From positions 1 through 24,306 of the forward strand of contig CAJTTQ010000036.1 in the NCBI GenBank assembly GCA_910579145.1: 24,306 nt of DNA, written 5' to 3'. The position numbers and the translations under genes are program-made. Of this stretch, positions 22,660 to 24,306 are shown in pieces. This stretch comes from an uncultured Eubacterium sp. (GTDB lineage: Bacteria; Bacillota; Clostridia; Lachnospirales; Lachnospiraceae). A model generated the notes under the pieces. That model was not told the DNA's origin and did no database searches. It saw only the letters and a program-made list of their open reading frames with translations. Every line of letters starts with the position of its first letter. The stretch's first letter is position 1.

Positions 22660-22736
22660 GCACTTTTTGGAAAAAGTTTGCCACATCGCATTCAGATAAT
22701 AACTCAGCCATTCTCCTAAAGAGCCTGAAAACATTT

Positions 22737-22774
22737 ACAGGCATTGAAAAAACTCCTATTATTTCAATGCCTGT
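22737..22774 (-). terminator. Strong hairpin between the hypothetical genes and the S10 promoter
   Basis: A perfect 13-bp inverted repeat, ACAGGCATTGAAA (22737-22749) and TTTCAATGCCTGT (22762-22774), around a 12-base loop. In minus-strand RNA the tail is only moderately U-rich (TAAATGTTTT), so termination is likely but the tail is not ideal. It lies 74 nt past the stop of the gene at 22849. Confidence 0.6.
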
Positions 22775-22848
22775 ATTGCTATTTATGACTTTGTCATTAA
22801 CCTATGTGCCTTGTAAAAAGTTGCCCATCTACACCTTGGGAATAACAG

Positions 22849-23427
22849 TTAATAGGAAAAAAGCGGTTGATATAGCATTTGGTGATCGGTGGTAGTATGC
22901 GCGTCGCTGCCATATGCGCTCTTACTCAATTCTTCGGCGGAATATAGTTCATTGATTTCCTCGAAGGAATATGGTCTATTTGATAGAATCACATTGGTGG
23001 ATAGATGGCCATCGTTAGGTCGGCGTCCGGACAATTCAGAAAGATACTGATAGGTTTTCGTCGAATTGCCAGTGAAATAATGGTAGTAGTTTCCATCAAA
23101 TTGTACGTAAACGTCATTGTATCCAGAATCATTTAACTTGTTATGGAAAGAAACTAAATCAACATATTGATATTGAATCCAGATGCATGAGGAGGACTTA
23201 TTACAGGAAGCTTTTAGAAACGAATCCCAATGTTCTCTCCCTGTTTTAATTCCATTTTCATCAATGATCACTCTTGGTGTGGTTGGATCCATGGAAGCAT
23301 GCGGTTGTGGTGCCACAGTTGCCGATTCCTGAGGTGTGTCTTCTATTATAATCATCTTCATTCCTCCTACCATGAGAGAAATCATTAAACCCAAGCCAAC
23401 CACTATTTTTATTAATCTTTTTCCCAT
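22849..23427 (-). CDS. Small exported or membrane-anchored protein of unknown function
   Basis: The 192-residue product starts MGKRLIKIVVGLGLMISLMV, a short basic end and one hydrophobic segment, so it is either secreted or held by an N-terminal anchor. After a proline/threonine linker (about residues 30-55) comes a globular part with two close cysteines (CNKSSSC) and many aromatic residues (YVQFDGNYYHYFTGN). There is no lipobox. I do not recognise the family. ATG 23427 is preferred over a TTG six codons upstream. It follows the next gene by 39 nt, and both are AT-richer than the ribosomal genes, which suggests an operon and possibly acquired DNA. Confidence 0.75.
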   Translation of the reverse strand: MGKRLIKIVVGLGLMISLMVGGMKMIIIEDTPQESATVAPQPHASMDPTTPRVIIDENGIKTGREHWDSFLKASCNKSSSCIWIQYQYVDLVSFHNKLNDSGYNDVYVQFDGNYYHYFTGNSTKTYQYLSELSGRRPNDGHLSTNVILSNRPYSFEEINELYSAEELSKSAYGSDAHTTTDHQMLYQPLFSY

Positions 23428-23466
23428 ACAAACACCCGCTTTCAAAATGATAATCAGAAACCTTTA

Positions 23467-24306
23467 CTAATTTCTTTTGTAGTATTCCCTGCCACCGCTA
23501 TAAGGAGAGTATTTTGCTTTGTGTGTCATCAAAGGGCCTTGTCCCCATTTGGAGTTAATCTTATATGTTCCATCACTATTTATATTAACCAAATATCCCG
23601 AATGTATTATCGGATTAGCTAAAGGAACCTGCATCCATAATACTCTATTGTGAGCACCTCGATTACTTTTATTAGTAATTTTTTTATAACTACCATCATT
23701 TATGTATGCATCAGGATGATTCATCCAATATATATTTGTTGGAAGTTGATTATACCATGCGTGCGAATGGCAGTTGTATCGATTATCGGAAGAACTTAAA
23801 ATAGTCGCATTTGGATATTGTTGTTTGGTTTTTAAATCAAGTTCTTTTGCCCACGAATCTCCATAGTAAGCAGAAGTAAACACGGGGACCTTAGAGCCTT
23901 TAGGTGTAGTGACATAATTCATACTTCTCAAAGTTGCATTTCTCAACGCACCCAACTTAGTAGTTTTTGTTTGTAAATTGACAAAAATATTCATACTATC
24001 ATTTTCTTTTACCACTCTATAGAAAGTATTTTCTTTTCCTGTAAACAAATCACTTTCTATTTTTTTGCTATACTTTTCTAAAGCTATGTCCAATATTTCT
24101 TCTTTTTGTTTTTGAGAACTAGAGTCTAAAACAATATCATTAGTCAATAAAACTTCTAGCAATTCAACATTCGCAATAACCTTAAAATCTGTTTGTAAGG
24201 CATCAGCTTTTGCACCGTTCTTCAGAATTCCTGCCAGTTTTTTATCATACATTTCGTTATTCGTATCGTTTAATTCATCTGTAACTTTTTTAGATATTAA
24301 AGGTTC
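23467..24306 (-). CDS. Hypothetical protein with a Cys/His domain, N-terminus outside window
   Basis: The frame is open to the right edge: 18 further codons lie upstream of ATG 24252, so the real start is beyond the window and at least 279 residues are coded. The first half is polar and helical. The last 120 residues form a distinct domain with DNRYNCHSHAWYNQLP (Cys161 counting from the 24252 Met), YWMNHPDAYINDGSY, NPIIHSGYLVNINSDGTY (His217) and KINSKWGQGPLMTH. An NCHSxAW motif followed by HSG and KWG suggests a cysteine hydrolase of NlpC/P60- or papain-like type, but this is inference; I cannot name a family. It may act on a peptide or the cell wall. The exported protein behind it may be its partner. 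Confidence 0.7.
   Translation of the reverse strand, partial: EPLISKKVTDELNDTNNEMYDKKLAGILKNGAKADALQTDFKVIANVELLEVLLTNDIVLDSSSQKQKEEILDIALEKYSKKIESDLFTGKENTFYRVVKENDSMNIFVNLQTKTTKLGALRNATLRSMNYVTTPKGSKVPVFTSAYYGDSWAKELDLKTKQQYPNATILSSSDNRYNCHSHAWYNQLPTNIYWMNHPDAYINDGSYKKITNKSNRGAHNRVLWMQVPLANPIIHSGYLVNINSDGTYKINSKWGQGPLMTHKAKYSPYSGGREYYKRN

Noticed and set aside
1..24306. Transposase, integrase, tRNA or CRISPR array
   Set aside because: I looked for transposase-like frames, cloverleaf sequences and spaced repeats and found none that I could support.

Overview
The window is bacterial and almost certainly from the Bacillota, class Clostridia; Lachnospiraceae-like is my best guess. The reasons are strong AGGAGG ribosome-binding sites, a zinc-type S14 (rpsZ), a zinc-binding adenylate kinase, ribosomal protein L17 with a large insertion, and the order of the ribosomal genes. 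Nearly everything is on the minus strand, so genes read from high to low coordinates.

Right end (22849-24306): two AT-rich genes I do not recognise. One is open at the window edge and has a Cys/His-containing C-terminal domain; the other is a small exported or membrane-anchored protein 39 nt behind it. A hairpin at 22737-22774 separates them from the ribosomal cluster.

Main block (22659 down to 9621): a consensus-like promoter at 22631-22659, a leader of about 350 nt, then the joined S10 and spc operons: rpsJ, rplC, rplD, rplW, rplB, rpsS, rplV, rpsC, rplP, rpmC, rpsQ, rplN, rplX, rplE, rpsZ, rpsH, rplF, rplR, rpsE, rpmD, rplO, secY, adk, map, infA. Most gaps are under 35 nt, with three TAATG stop/start overlaps. 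Two larger spacers (rpsJ-rplC and rpsH-rplF) are filled with hairpins. An intrinsic-terminator-like hairpin lies between secY and adk with no room for a new promoter. A clear terminator follows infA.

Insertion (7569-9560): a PIN-like nuclease gene and a secreted EF-hand/leucine-rich-repeat protein, with its own TTGACT/TATAAT promoter, separate infA from rpmJ.

Alpha block (7524 down to 3892): a second promoter, sharing 15 of 16 bases around the -35 region with the S10 promoter, leads into rpmJ. Then come a terminator-like hairpin, about 320 nt of non-coding leader, and rpsM, rpsK, rpsD, rpoA, rplQ, closed by a terminator.

Left end (1-3825): an HSL-family esterase; a GH127-type beta-L-arabinofuranosidase gene broken by a single missing base; and on the plus strand the C-terminal end of a type I restriction specificity (HsdS)-like protein. 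The genes usually found after rplQ (ecfA/ecfT/truA/rplM/rpsI) and before rpsJ (fusA/tuf) are absent, so this ribosomal cluster has been rearranged at both ends.

The most interesting signals are in the non-coding parts of the ribosomal cluster. There are two long leaders, each possibly opening with a short ORF almost at the transcript start, plus hairpin-rich spacers and an internal terminator. None matches a ribosomal-protein leader that I can name with confidence.
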